Assembly (NCBI GenBank): GCA_030142905.1
Contig: JASJOG010000071.1
Span: 1,515,780 to 1,579,779, forward strand
Direction: 5' to 3'
DNA length: 64,000 nt
Source: Heliopora coerulea
Taxonomy: Eukaryota; Cnidaria; Anthozoa; Scleralcyonacea; Helioporidae
This document shows, piece by piece, positions 1 to 12,473 of this stretch (position 1 is its first letter; each line of letters opens with the position of its first letter). Position numbers and translations under genes: made by a program. A model generated the notes under the pieces. It did not search any database, was not told the origin of the DNA, and was given only the letters and a program-made list of their open reading frames with translations.

Positions 1-239
1 GTTTGCTCGCAAATGTAGCAATTTGTCCTGAAGACTCTTACGACTCAATCGTATACATCAAAATAAATAATTGTATAGGACGGTAGCATTATCTAAATGG
101 GGCCTGACAATAGAGAATTCATATTTTGCACGACGGCAGTCGTATTGAGAATTCTTTTGCTTAACTTAATGCCGTAATCAATTAATACTAACTGACTCGT
201 CCGAGATTTCCAAGAAGATAAAAGTGAACAGAACACTAC

Positions 240-1065
240 TGACAACAATATTGAAGGGATCGGAAATCCTTAATACTATGGACAGTAAATTCAAGTTGAT
301 CTAAAAACGTCACCTGTGAGTCCTATCTTGCAAACGTACCGACGCACTCCATTTCATCAAACAAAAATTTTCGACAAATTAGTTGACTTACATTGTGAAA
401 GACATTGCAAAAACTGTAAAAGAACTTGAAATTTACATCGTGAAAGACACTAAAGAATGTATTTAAGATCAATTTACAAACAGGGTCAGTGCGTTGGTAG
501 CAGCTCCAAGACTTCACAACTGGTCTAACGTTCGAGTTTGTTGTGACCATCGTAAAATTAAGATCGCCGTAAAAAGACAGTGACATCAAATCCCAATCTT
601 GGAGAAATGGCTTCATAACCTCACAAATACACAGGAGTTTTGTAAAATCTGTATCTATGAAAAATATCACCAAATTCCTTTAACCAAAGAAGCAAGATAA
701 ATCAACTCATTCGAAACTTAATGTAGCTTGTTCCAATATAAACGACTTCCATATGTAATAAACGTGACAAGAATAGATTTTCAAAATGCGGTGCAAAACG
801 CATTTTATGGTCTCGAAGGTTTGAATAATCGCTAAAAAATCACCGTATGGGGTTGGATTGGCGAAGAACTCATTCGACGCTTACATGCTCTATTTTCCTG
901 TTTACACGAAGGAGACTTGACAGTAAGCCCGCCCAAGTACGTTTTAGGACTAGAATCATTAAGGTTTTATGGCCATATACTCATCAAAAAGGGTTTAAAA
1001 ATAAACAAAGGAGAACGTGATTATATAGCTCAGTTGGGTTTCGATACCGTGACATCAGTGCCTTG
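240..1065 (+). pseudogene. Ty3/gypsy reverse transcriptase fragment, degenerate
   Basis: Read in several frames, this stretch follows the order of a Ty3/gypsy RT. It has a PVSPILQTYRRTPFHQ-like entry segment near 310-350, a VRVCCDHRKIKIA-like fingers segment near 525-560, a YHQIPL...INSFET..LFQYKRLP-like palm segment near 665-750, and FQNAVQNAFYGLEG near 780-825. It ends in an open stretch at 860-1065 whose FYGHILIKKGLKI matches the usual 'ffGHiis..Gi' end of the RT. Stops and indels interrupt it throughout, and the YxDD region is not preserved. The long opposite-strand frame at 323-673 is a shadow of this. No LTR, integrase or RNase H was seen next to it. Gypsy family assignment is based on recognised motif order. 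Confidence 0.7.
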
Positions 1066-1284
1066 ATAGTGGTTCAAGGTAAAAAAGTATATAGGCTATG
1101 CTATGAGATTTGTTATCAAATTTCGCTTCGAACATTGCAACGTGCAACTACCTCTTCCATCTCCATAACCTTTGAAATATTAGATGATAGATGATAGCAT
1201 GTCACAGAGGTGGAATAAACGTAAACAGAAACGGAACAATTGTGAAACATTTACTAAAGTGGAATGGAAAGATCAATTCACTTG

Positions 1285-1612
1285 AGTAGCAGAACTGAGG
1301 TAGATGAACGATCTTCAAGCTCGATACTCAGAAAATGATTTCTGAGCCCCAGACGGGGATCGAATCATTATTAATATATATCATCATTGTACTATATATT
1401 ATTAATATATATTATTAATATATAGTGGCTCTCGCTTAGGTCGCACATATATCGAATTTGCATCCTAGCTCACCATCCGAGTCTTGGTAGCTCAATGGTT
1501 AGAGCGTCTTACCGGTCATCAGAAGGTTGCCGGTTCGATCCCCGTCTGGGGTTCAGAAATCATTTTCTGAGTATCGAGCTTGAAGATCGTTCATCTACCT
1601 TAATATATCCAA
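1285..1612. repeat. Inverted pair of tRNA-derived SINE units
   Basis: The right unit (about 1481-1612, plus strand) has a tRNA-like head with a box A-like TAGCTCAATGG at 1488-1498 and a perfect box B-like GGTTCGATCC at 1532-1541. A tail follows reading TCAGAAATCATTTTCTGAG and ATCGAGCTTGAAGATCG. The left unit (about 1285-1362) is the reverse complement of the head's 3' end plus the tail. Between them lies an A/T-rich spacer with repeated TATTAATATAT. A D-stem (GCTC/GAGC) can be drawn, but the anticodon stem has mismatches and the acceptor stem does not close. This is therefore a SINE head, not a tRNA gene. The same arrangement recurs at 16,800-17,247. Confidence 0.75.
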
Positions 1613-2085
1613 GCTCTCATGTTTCTCAAACAGTAGCAACACTGTTAACAGTGTTAGGCGAAGAAATTGTTCATGCAAATTAAACGTTTACTTGGGAAGA
1701 AGGCGATAATCTAAACATGGCCACAGTTTTAGAGAAGTCTGAGGCCTTTTCTAATCTAGAAAGAATTCCATTTACGAACGCCATGTACGAGTGGCATACA
1801 CGAGCTCTTTTCAAAAATCCAAGAAAACAGTGAGTTTATCAGACATTTCTGACCCCTTTTGGCTAAGCCACCATTTGAAACCACTTCTTAGTGGTTTCAG
1901 ACCAACTCTAGCCCTTATTGTAACCCAAAACCTAACCCTAATCCTCTTAGTGAATTTCAAATAAAACCATTAACTCGATTCTGTAACACAAGGTAACCTG
2001 TAACACAAGGTAACCCATCAACCAACCCAGTTAAAGTCACCATTCGATAGCACTAACGTCTTGATGGAATATACCAATGTCTTCG
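1613..2085. other. No gene recognised
   Basis: One open stretch near 1683-1830 (containing MATVLEKSEAFSNLERIP) looks coding-like, but I cannot place it and it is short. From about 1850 to 2030 the sequence is simple, with repeated AACCC, CCTAACCCTAA and AGGTAACC words. No RNA gene or regulatory site can be supported. Confidence 0.4.
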
Positions 2086-2475
2086 AAGGGCTTGGATACC
2101 TCAAGAAAAAATTTACGATCAGTAAATTGATCCAGCCGTGAAACCAGTAATTCATCCACCTTTACAAGTTCTGCACCAGTTACACAGAGAGAGCCACTCA
2201 GAAACGTATTTGAGCATATGCTAGAAGAAGAGATCTTGACAATACAAAGAAGTCCCATTCACATACTCGGTATCAAGTACATCACAGTGATGAAACCAAA
2301 CAAACTAAGAATTTTAACTGATCTTAAGGGCTTAAATAGAGTAATGAAAAGGTCTCGATATCCAATATTTCCCACTGAAGAAGTAGCCACTAAAATCAGT
2401 CATGCAAAAGTATTCCTCACCCTTGATACCAATAGTGGCTTTTGGCAAGTAAGTCTTCACGATGCATCCATCCCT
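2086..2475 (+). pseudogene. Second Ty3/gypsy RT fragment (fingers/palm)
   Basis: The frame starting near 2218 reads LEEEILTIQRSPIH, then KPNKLRILTDLKGLNRVMKR, then YPIFPTEEVATKISHAKVF and LDTNSGFWQVSLHD. This is the standard order of a Ty3/gypsy RT, equivalent to 'KPnGklRiClDpkdLNkaikR..yP.pt.eei...l..a..FS.LDa..GfwQi.Ld'. Just upstream, VIHPPLQVLHQL-like sequence is the usual connector to the protease but sits in another frame, so a frameshift lies near 2180. It breaks off after LHD. This fragment carries the N-terminal RT half, while the previous fragment extends past the palm, so they are not simply one element in order. It is closer to the gypsy at 42.9-43.5 kb than to the first fragment. 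Confidence 0.8.
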
Positions 2476-2559
2476 GGAAATATCGAATATCTTGAACTAA
2501 GTAATTTTCAATTAATACAGCAGAAGTATAATCTTTGGACTCGTTTCCCATAAAAGAAA

Positions 2560-4570
2560 TGAAATACATGTTTGTTGCACATGAAATACAGGCTATTGCT
2601 TTGCTAGAACGTTCTATTGACACATATCATCACTCTCTAAATTAAAAGATCACAGGAAAGTAGCGGGTAAGAGGAATTATTTAGTAACTTTGTATCCTTG
2701 GTTGAGCAAGGGAAGAATTTAGTAACAAGGTTATGAAATACAATCTGTTAGATACCTACGCCACATCCCGTCCAACAAGATGTGCTGCAAGACAATTAAA
2801 TTGATACATAAGGCCTCGTAGCTCTTTGACTTCGTGCTGATGCGCTTATGCAATTGTTTAACAGTGGTCAGTTTGGCCAGCTCTCGACAACAGTCATCCG
2901 AAGAACTGTCATTTCAGCTTCTCTCGGGTATGAGTTGAAGTCACCATGCAAGATTTAGCTTCGGTGTCGATTTAAGGTGACTTCAAGAAAGATCAAGTAG
3001 TATTTATAGCCCTGAATTCGGTCCTAGTTTATTAATTAACATCAAATTTTTTCCAAGGCAGTTTTAAGCAATTCAATAGTTTTTAAACACCTACGTGAAA
3101 TAACAGTTCACGTAAATAATACCAAAGGGAACTGGAAAAAATTCGACGTAAAAGCTGGTCGTCAGATTGTCATCGTCCCCGTGGCATGATCTTCACTACC
3201 ATTGTTAACATCGCGACTTAATTTTCCTAAATATTTTTATTTTGGTATTATAAATTTATGAGTATTTTATTCCAGGTAGATCAAACAAAAAAATCATTGA
3301 ATCAGTACATCTTTTTGTGGCAAATCGTCAATTTACCAATCAATGTTAAATCTAGACGACTACATTCATTAATAGATTGGTTAATTTTTTATGGTACTTT
3401 AAATGTAACCTATCACCTTACCACAATCTTCATAGGGACGGCTTTGACCATTACAGAAATATAGACCTCCTGAGGTCATTCTATAGGCATTACAGCAGTC
3501 AATATTGTTGTCGGAATACCTGTGTAAATAAAATAGATATAATGTTCAGCATCATTGTCAATATAACAAATTATCTTTCACTTAGTATAATTTCGTCGGT
3601 TAATCAATATCATTTAACCGCGATATCTATTTTAGAATCATCCTCATACATGGTAACATGTTAAGAATACTTTCACGAATATCTTCATTGTTTATCATAA
3701 AAATATTCTGTTTAAGGTGCCCTGAGGAAGATTCTGAGATAGAATCGAGACACTGCAAATATAAAGCGTTAAGTTGTGACGATAATCATTTGTGCACTTA
3801 AAACAGATTAACGAACATAACAACTTGTTGGCTCAAATAATAGAGCACCGGTCCGGAAACCTGATGATGCAAGTTCAAATCCCGCTCAAGTAAACGTCTT
3901 TGGCTGACTTTAGCAGTGTAGGCTTATCATGAAAATATTCTGTTAACTCCAAGAAATTCTACATTATGTGCTCCTTTCAATAGCCGATTTTATGCTAGAC
4001 GATGCATTGTTTGTCCAGACAGATAATACGCCAGTTCTTGTATTTGACTAGTGTAAAGACGGGACGAACAATGACACGAACAACTTGAAACCTTGCGCCA
4101 AAAAAATAAAAAATCATGGTACTAGACGTTTTTGGCGGGAAAATTCGAGAACGTGGTGGTGCGGGATATAATTAAATGTATTTCTCTAAAAAGAAAAGCC
4201 TAATAGGAGTTTCAGTATTGCCAGTTTCGAATTCTCGACAAAAAGAATGCTAAGATGCGTTAAATGAGGAAAGATGTGCTGTCATTCGAAACTGAAGCTT
4301 TAAAAGCCTTAGCTATATCGGCAATGGTAATCGTAAAGAGTAACAGGAGTGAATAAGGTCCAGATGAGCCTCGGTCCAGCCACTGGTGGCCAAATGGAGA
4401 TAATAACTGGGATGAAGACTCTTTAAAGAAGAGGTTATGAGTAAATAGAAACATATCTGAATTTATGTAGCCGAAATTAAAGAACTCATTGTGAAGGAAT
4501 CCGCTAGCATGATCCTCACCTTACTTTACATGCACGGCCTAGTTTACTTTCTACTTACGCCAACTACCAC
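2560..4570. other. Non-coding stretch with SINE/PLE debris
   Basis: No protein can be supported; short open frames here (for example 3,258-3,664) are low-complexity and A/T-rich. Two pieces stand out. A hammerhead-like hairpin lies at 3,722-3,750 (listed separately). A weak tRNA-like box B (GTTCAAATCCC) lies near 3,873-3,883, preceded by AGAGCACCGG. The remainder shows no clear repeats or sites to the eye. Confidence 0.4.
3722..3775 (+). repeat. Hammerhead-like hairpin of a Penelope-type tail (copy 1)
   Basis: CTGAGGA at 3722-3728 fits the hammerhead core C-U-G-A-N-G-A. It is followed by a perfect hairpin, GATTCT (3730-3735) with AGAATC (3741-3746), as stem II. Then comes GAGAC, where a hammerhead needs GAAA(C). 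The following ACACTGC, TTAAGTTGT and GTGCACTTAAA words recur at 24,324-24,420, so this is a repeat family. Penelope-like elements are known to carry hammerhead motifs at their termini. This copy has a one-base defect in the second core strand and is probably inactive. Confidence 0.4.
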
Positions 4571-7060
4571 ATGGATATACTTTTTTGGTGTCAAAGAAAC
4601 TACTGCTTACTTTATTTTTTAAAGATATTTGTAGGACGATTGTGTGACGTTTGTATCAGAGACTTTTTTGCCTGTGCAGCAATTTCGAGGAGTGGATCAA
4701 GCGCTAAGAAGCTTTCTAAGGAATTGGGAACTTCACTTTGTGCGGGAGGGGGGGGGGGGGGGCGCATGGGTTAGATTTCATAGGTACTCTATATTAGTAC
4801 CAAAGTCAAGGATTGTTACAGCTAAAAGTAGAGATATTCAGTGGAAAACATGGGTTTTATCGGTCACAAAAAGGGTTTTGTGTGCGCTGCTGTGGGTGCT
4901 CTAGAAGCTATACATAATTCCAGGCTTCTAAGAAGGTGCAATATATATTCCGATATCGAAAATGGTCACGTGCTTCCAAACAGATGATTGAGTCTTCACA
5001 TTCATGGTGAAATTTCGCTTACTAGTGTGGGTGATTCAGCTGTTTCTTTTTCACGGGCAACTAAACAGAAAATTAATTCAACAGAAGACTTTGTTCTTGC
5101 ACAGTAGCTTATTAATATGCTTATGGGATGTTGAAAGGGCGGTGGAGAATTCTCTACAAAAAGACAGAACGCAATTTTGGCAACATTACTCTTAATATTA
5201 TGACCTGCATTACCCTTCATACACTGTAATCTAAGAATAAATAGAAGTAATATCTGTAGCCTGCGATGCAGACTTGAGGTTAGAGAGGTTAATCTGATTT
5301 GAAATACCATGGCCCAAGTAGCTGATGGAAATTCTCAAAGAGAAGCTATTGCCAAGTGGTCGTGGGACATCAATGAAGAGAGAAATGAAGCTTTTTGATT
5401 TAAGCAACCGAACATTAATTTATTTCAAAAATTGAATAGAATTAGAAGCCACTATTGATCTCCAATTAATATCAGAAACCAAAATGTTTAGGATAAAGCT
5501 TGGACATTAAAGTTTTAAATATTTGATTATATATTTAAACTTTGACATTAAAGAATTTACAATATTTGATGTACAGTACTTTTTACAATAGACATAAAAT
5601 ATAATTTTCTCTTATTTAATATCCTATTTTCACAATGTTAAATTTGCTTTTTTTTCAATTGCCTTGATATGCAATTAATACCTATTATTTATTATTATAC
5701 ATACGAGTAACTGTTTATGAGTATTTTTATACTTTTTATTAAAGTTTATGAGTATATTTTCTGCTGATCTACATGGAAAATATATTTATATTGAGGTAAA
5801 ACAAGTGAACCGCAGTTGAATCGTTTGTTAAGGGTCACCATACTTTCACAAAAGTGATGAACCTCAAAAATGTTACACTGCTTTTGTACTGTAAAACTAC
5901 ACAAAACTTGTAGACTAGGAATGTATAATGTCCACATCTTCAATGATATCCAACCCTCAAATATGGGCATACCAACAAGTAGCATCTTGCAGATCAATCT
6001 ACATGAAAATATTGATAGGAATATTAAGGAAACATGATTACTTGCTTAATGTTAAAGCTTGAAGGATGAAAGGCTTCTTTTGGGTAAAAATGTAATCCTA
6101 AAACCCAATCAACACACGTCATTTGAAGGATTAAAGTCACAATTTTGTCATAAACAATACAAATTTATCAGCTGTAATAGAAATACCAAACGGAACTAAA
6201 ACATTAGGATAAACAAGTAGTCAACTGAAGAAATGATTACTTTTAAGGAAAAATGAAGGTTAGTGGTATGTGTATGTATTTGATATAGGTAAAAGATACA
6301 AACAGAATGCACAATATAAACTTTGTCAAAGTGAAGAATATATGATGAATATATGAACGATATATTATGAGATACATTAATATATCTCATATCGTGTTTT
6401 CGTAGACTATTCTATGTTTAGTCTATGCACCAGGATAATAACCATAACACACCTAGTCGAAGGTGTAAACACTCCACACGTTTGTCGTATGCAAAAAAGT
6501 TGGATTTTTTTATGTTTAATTATTAAGGCAGGTGTGCTTGTTGTCGTAATAAAAAATCAAATTTTAAAATGAAAATCATCTTTTTGATTGGTCTTTGGCC
6601 ATGGTAACGAAAATAAAGGGGCACAAACATTGAAATATTAAACCCACTTTCAAACATCATATAGTACCACGCAATGGTGAAAAAAGCTTTTAATAGGATT
6701 TTGCTCATGAGCAGAAAGCTACTCTAAGTACTAAACCTAAAAAATTTTAAATTTTCAGAGCTTTTCCACTCTGTTTTTTAGATTCTATTAGAGAACATTC
6801 AAAACTTCAGACAAAGTAACTAGACAATTGTTTCAACTTTAAGCTAAATTTTATAGGTTCAGTTCTTAGATCGCTATATTCGGTATGTATTGAAAATCTG
6901 ATAAGAATCGGTGAGATGGAAAATTCAATTTTACGTCCGAAAAAGATACCTTGCAACAACTTGAACAACTCGATCGAGAAAAGCAGAATCAAAGGTCAAC
7001 ATTGAGTATACATAGTAGAGCTAGTATTCTTCCAACACCTTCAAAGACACAAAACTTATC
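4571..7060. other. A/T-rich stretch, nothing recognised
   Basis: Short open frames are present on both strands, but none matches a known family or shows consistent coding character. A G-homopolymer of about 13 bases lies near 4747-4761. From 5,400 to 6,800 the sequence is strongly A/T-rich. One short open stretch from ATG 5310 (MAQVADGNSQREAIAKW..., ending in a stop at about 5397) reads like protein but is too short to place. Confidence 0.4.
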
Positions 7061-7084
7061 TTCGTATGCTTAATGTTTCCATAA

Positions 7085-7245
7085 GGTTCTTGTGTCAAGG
7101 TCAAAGTCAAGGCCAAGGTCAAGGTCAACGTAAAAATTATAAAGTTCGTTCAAGGTTACCATGGGGAATAACCTTCAGGTTCTTCCAGTTAAGTGCACCT
7201 CGTAACAACCTCAAGGTCATTCGAGGTCACGCCAAGGTTACTATT
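7085..7245 (+). repeat. Degenerate (AAGGTC)n tandem repeat
   Basis: A cluster of AAGGTC/AGGTCA units reads TCAAGGTCAAAGTCAAGGCCAAGGTCAAGGTCA at about 7096-7128. Further units (CAAGGTTACC, CTCAAGGTCATTCGAGGTCACGCCAAGGTTAC) continue to about 7240. It falls inside a 112-codon open frame, but that frame's repeated GQ residues are a by-product of the hexamer. AGGTCA, and TCAAGGTCA in particular, is the half-site of many nuclear receptors. Whether any receptor binds here is unknown; a minisatellite origin is enough to explain it. Confidence 0.6.
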
Positions 7246-7559
7246 ATTCCATTCAAAACAAAATTTAGACAAAATATAATCAAAAAAACAGTTTCCGAAA
7301 AAAATCGATATATTGAGTACAAGACAACGTTAACACCACAGCCTCTGACGTTCAGCTGGATTATCGATTCTATTCCTTTAAGAGCGTTCCTAAAAATTGA
7401 ATAATTTCTTATAGTGTTGCCTATTGGTTAGGATTGAAACAAGAATAATAAACAAGAAGTTCAAATAACATACAAATAATCGAGAAATATATTGTTCATG
7501 GAAGTGTCGCAGTCGTCCGTTTCGTAAACGGTCGTTGCCAGCCAGAACAGTCGATGCCA

Positions 7560-7955
7560 ACTTAATGAATTCCCCATCCCCAAGTGTACCCTTCTCTCCC
7601 TAACTCTGTAAGCCGCATCAACCAGAAACACGCTCAAAGTCTTTTACCTGTTTTGTTCCCTTGATTTTAAATCCCGCGACGGATTATCTTTGGTCACCTT
7701 GCCCAAACCGAAACCCTAACTTGACAATCCCAATCGCGGGTTTTCCTCCTCGCTTATACCCCAACTTGACCACTAGTAGCTTCATTATTCTAATTTTAAC
7801 ACTTTGACTTCATGAATCTTTGAAGATGAATAAAATACTGCCCAATAAAAGAAACGAAAAAGGCACTTTGAGCACAAAGAAAACGAACTATATTCCCCAT
7901 GGATTCGAACCCACCCATTACCAATATCTCTTGGTGGCACTAGCCACCAAACTAG
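7560..7955 (-). repeat. tRNA-derived SINE, reverse strand
   Basis: On the minus strand the head contains box A-like TGGCTAGTGCC (plus coordinates 7936-7946) and box B-like GTTCGAATCC (7901-7910), spaced as in a tRNA promoter. The body further along the minus strand reads AAGTTGGGGTATAA and TTAGGGTTTCGGTTTGGG. It matches the element at 31,322-31,650 (AAGTTAGGGTATAA, TTAGGGTTTTGGATTGGG), so they are one SINE family. The boundaries are approximate. Confidence 0.65.
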
Positions 7956-8660
7956 ATTTAAAACCCACATACATAGAGTATATGGTTTTTTAAAAAAAGG
8001 CACGGCATCTTACTCCGATAACTTTCCGAGGACCTCCTGACTGGCATCTTTATCAGGTTAAAACAGGTCATATTACTGCGCTTCTCCAAATAACGCAAAA
8101 ATTTGAACTTCAAATCAAAGCGAGTTAAAGCCGGCGGCGATGGCGAAAAGGTTCTGCAAAATAATGTAACACTCGTCTGCAAAGATTGGTTGATCGTTTT
8201 CACAAATTTATCACTAAAGTGCGAATACTAATGTCGTGTCTACAGGGGTGTATAGGGAAGCATGTACAACCCTAAATTAATGTAGTGCCCCCTTGTGGCC
8301 TCCCATCTTAGAAGTGTCAGAAGTGTCACAGTTGTGAAAAAATTTTCGGTCGATTTTCTATTCAAAATTGAAGCGTTGGGTTCACTGAAGCCCATCATTC
8401 CAGGTAATGTTTTCAAAACATGTCCTTCACATTTTTTCGTTATGCTTGAGAATTGCTGAAGGCAATTAATTTTCAAATTAATGTCAATAGACTATCCAGT
8501 GGCTTGATTTATATATGTCTTGATTCAATGTCTCTTGATTCATGGTACGGCTCATATTTCATACGGCTATTTCATACTCATATACGGCTCATATTTCATA
8601 CACCAGAATTTTACCGCGTGATTTTAGGCAACAGTTAATACGGTAGTGCATTGATCTACT
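7956..8660. other. No gene recognised
   Basis: This stretch contains small local repeats (TTCATACGGC/ACTCATATACGGCTCATATTTCATAC near 8545-8600) and ordinary A/T-rich sequence. No coding region or RNA gene can be supported. Duplicated block A begins at its right edge. Confidence 0.4.
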
Positions 8661-9059
8661 TGCAAATTAATTACTAATTAATAAAGATTCTTAAGTGAGT
8701 ATGAGTTCCACTGTCAACGTCCTAATATATTATACTTATTGCTGATTGACTACCGTTCCACGTAAACCAGAAATCTGAAATATTTTTATGCGCTTCCACA
8801 CACACATGTAACGGGTCCCTGAACTAGTCTAGATAGCCCCTAACCTTGCCATAGCGATAGTGGATTACTAGAGAGACTGATGGGAGTTGGACCCCAATCA
8901 GAAATGCTTCAGAAGCCTTTTTGGTCGTGCAGTGTTGCATCAGAGCAAATTGATAATGAAAAACAAAGAATGCATGAAGTTGTTTAATACCTGAGGGTTT
9001 TTTTATGTGAACATAAAGGAAAGGCTGTAGTTAATTTTAATTTGCATGTTATTATTATA

Positions 9060-11140
9060 TGAGACCATTTCTAAAAAGATTCCCTCAAACAATAAAAGGA
9101 AGCGTAAAGAGGAGTTTTCAAGAATCATGTTGCAGTATCCATTCATGGTTAGAATACTCTCAAACTAGAGATGGAGCTTACTGCTTTGCTTTACGCCACT
9201 TAGCCCTACCAAATACAGCTTAGTCAGCATTCACCTTCACAGGTTACTCCAACCGGAAGAAAGCCTTATACAAATATGGTGAGTTTGAATCTCATGTGCA
9301 TACAATGGTGTCATGGAAAGAAAATGAGGATGGCAGATAGCAACACCTGTTTATTACAGATGATGAGTGAAGGTCACAAGAAGATACAAGAAAACCAACA
9401 GTCGATCAACTGTAACACAAAATATTGCTCAAAGAGGACACTGGGAATCAAAGCAGTCGAAGAATAAGGGAAACTTTCTTGAAATCTTACAACTGCTTGC
9501 AAAACATAATCTATTGATAAAGAGGAAGATGTCCGAACATCAAAATGCTAAGTATACTACCAACACCATCCAAAACAAAGTTTTGCAATGCTTAACAGAT
9601 ATGCTAGGAACACAGATCATTTGTGACGTAAAAGAGATAGGACAGTTTTCCATCATGGCAGATGAGACCAAAGTAATAAAGAAGAAAGAACAACTGTCTC
9701 TTGTTGTAAGGTACTACTACAATGGGGCAATCCACGAAAGCTTTCAACATTTTCTTCAAGCTGGGCGTTCGGATCCTGAAGGCTTAGCAGAGAAAAAAAA
9801 CTCAGTACTTGGAAAGATGTTGCCTGGAATACAAACAATACGTAGTCGGTTAAAGATATGATGGGTATCCAGTAATGAGTGGAAGTCATTCCAGGAATAT
9901 GAACTCGAATAAAGGCTGTCACAAACTCCGTTTTCTATGCTTACTGCAGTGGATATGGTATAAATCTTGTCCTCAGAGATTTTGTGGAATCAGTCTCAGA
10001 GGCTGCAAATTTCTTTTCTTTGCTTCGGAGATGTACGGTGTTTATTTCTGGCTCGAATGTAAACCAAAACTGGCTTCTAATACGAATTGAAATAACTGGG
10101 GGCATACCGAGAGTAGTTCAAAGGTTAAGTGACACAGCGTGGGCCTGTAGGTACTTTACTTGCAAGAATATCGTGGATCGACTGGCTGCCCTAACTCGTG
10201 TGATTGATGAGATTTCTAACAAAGACAATCCTGAAAGAACGGTAGATGTAGGAGGCTTACATGCTTAGATTGACATCCAATTCATTGGCCTCTTTATTGT
10301 CTTCTGAAAGATTCTTCTTGACACAAAGGCACTTTCAGACATGCTTCAATCGCCGAGATTTGATTTTGCCATAGCTATTGATGTCGTCAATGTGGTGCGA
10401 GAATCTTTTGAGCTCGGTCTAGACAACTCTCGTTTGAACGGCATTTGGACAGACGTTATTGCTACTGCCAATAGTTGCAATATTTCTACTACGCAAAGGT
10501 TGGGAGATGACTTCTCCGTCTGAACACGAGACTCAAAGAATTGGTGGTAATGTCAACATTTGGGACTCATATTGATTTAGCTAACAAGGATGAATTCAGA
10601 ACCCACATTTTCTATTCTATCCTTGACTCCATGATTGGAGAAATTGAGCAGCTGTTCACGTCATCAAGCTGCAATATCTTGAACGGAATGCATGCACTGA
10701 GTCCCAATCGTGTCCGCTTTCTAGACAAAAAAAGGTGTGCAACTACTTGTAGAAGGAAATAAAACAGATGTGAAAGACTTCATTCACGAGCTACACCAGG
10801 CATAGAGAATCTTGGAACGAAAACTCAGTGGTGGTACGGAGAAGCCCTCTAGTTTTCCTGGGTTTAAAAGATTTTTGGAACCTTTGAAACAAGTTTTCAA
10901 TGAACTTTTGTGGCTTTGCTAGAATACAGTTACGATACCAGTAAGCAGTGCTGCTTGTGAGCGCAGCTTCTCGACATTGAAGATTGTAAGTATCATTTAC
11001 GTAAATATCATTTACGTTTCACAATGGCAGACAACAGGTTAAGCAATCTCAACATTCTAAGCGTTGATTCTGAACGTGCAAAGTCCTTCGATATTGACAA
11101 ATTTGTGAGAGTTATTACGAGCCAACACATGATTACAAGA
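9060..11140 (+). pseudogene. hAT transposase remnant (DUF4371/ZMYM-like), copy A
   Basis: This is a hAT-family transposase of the DUF4371 type, broken into at least six frames. Visible parts in order are an N-terminal zinc-finger-like region (9,130-9,330, frames disrupted), the linker GNFLEILQLLAKHN (near 9,460-9,510), and FSIMADETK (near 9,648), the usual start of the catalytic core. The C-terminal dimerisation segment SSAACERSFSTLK lies near 10,944-10,982. Frames shift at about 9,850, 10,270 and 10,520, and stops are frequent. A right terminal inverted repeat is likely at 11,231-11,247 (reverse complement CTAGTGGCATTCCAGCG, hAT-like). The left end was not found. It cannot make an active transposase. 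Confidence 0.85.
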
Positions 11141-12473
11141 ATTCAGTGGATATAATTATATAATTCAGCTGAATAACTACGCCCTCCCGATGTGAACTTT
11201 TGTCCCCCGTCAGCTCCCTCAAAAATAAAACGCTGGAATGCCACTAGTGAGTGCAGATTAGAAACATTTGGTGAGGTTAGACTATCAGCGTTTCTCAAGT
11301 GGAAAACTGTCAGCTGACTAATCCGCATCTTCTGTAAAGCTCCCGAATGTGTTCCGGAGAAGACAATTTGGTGAACCTGTGACGTACTCGAACTTGTTGG
11401 ATAAACCTGTAAAGTAATCAATGTCAACTTTTGTTAGTTCACAAGGTTGAAGACTAAAACTACTTAATAAAGTTCATTGTACTTAAGTCAAGTTTTCTTA
11501 AGCTCAAACGAATATTGGAGTGTTAGTTAAACGTTCACAAAAATAATCTTACGAACGTTAAAGTTTTTGGAATACCTCTTGAGCTTCTGTTACAGAGGAA
11601 AACGGTGAAACACATGATTATTGAACTTCCTTCATTTTCTTCCTCAGCGATATCAGGCATGTTTAAATAGAAAGATTAGCTGCATCGAAGTCTATTTGAA
11701 CTGTAGGGTTGCCTGGCTATTTTCCATAGGGAGGAGATTGCATGGAAATGGCGGACATATTCAATTTGCCCCATTGTTGCAAGGATCACTGCACCATCTT
11801 TTTAACGTCAGCTTCAGCCTCCGCCTCAGTTTACATATTTTTCAACCTTATATGAAAGCTTACTGGAAGTATTGCTAATAGATCCACTCTAGAAAACTAA
11901 TAGAAAATTGCAAAAGCTGGATTTGAAGAACCACTCTTCGCCTGACATAGAGACTAAAACATGGTATCCATTTCATTTCCAGATCTAGCAAACTCATGAG
12001 GTTAACTCTTTCAACTACAATTTTTCCCCCGAAATTAATACCACGATTAAAAAAAGGAAATAAATAAATGAATAATGAAAAAAAGAAAAGTTACTCATGG
12101 TATATGGACGTAGGAATGCGTTCCTCTTGCTTTCCCTTTAAATTTGTTTCTTACTACTCGGGAATTTTTGAGGGTAAACCGTTTGTTCTAAACGTATTAT
12201 GGACTTCTTCAAGGCTGTGATTCAAATTTTCCGCCTGGTCGGTTTGGCGGGTAATACGACGATCTTCGTCTTGCCGGATATCGGCGAGTTAAAGTCCTCG
12301 GAATGCAGTCGCGTTGTGTGGCTGACTGTAAGTCGACAAAAGAGTTCTCGAAGGAAAACCGTTTATTTAGTCATAGAATGAATAATTGATGATTTATTCA
12401 GTAATTCATTTAGTCCTGAGTCAGCAGTAGTTAGAATACCGTATGCCTCTAAACAGCGTCAGTTCGTGGAGAA

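Noticed and set aside
323..673. 116-codon minus-strand frame as a gene
   Set aside because: The plus strand shows a decayed gypsy RT through the same bases, so the frame is its shadow.
1481..1553. Possible functional tRNA gene
   Set aside because: Boxes A and B and the D-stem are good, but the acceptor stem does not close and the anticodon stem is mismatched. Repeated copies with tails show it is a SINE head.
1915..2010. Interstitial telomere repeat (CCTAACCCTAA words)
   Set aside because: Only one or two partial units occur among other AACC-rich words; there is no regular TTAGGG array.
4744..4765. G-run as a G-quadruplex or regulatory element
   Set aside because: It is a single homopolymer of about 13 G without spaced tracts; polymerase slippage or low complexity explains it.
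9653..9922. Minus-strand 89-codon frame
   Set aside because: It lies opposite the hAT core FSIMADETK and is its shadow.
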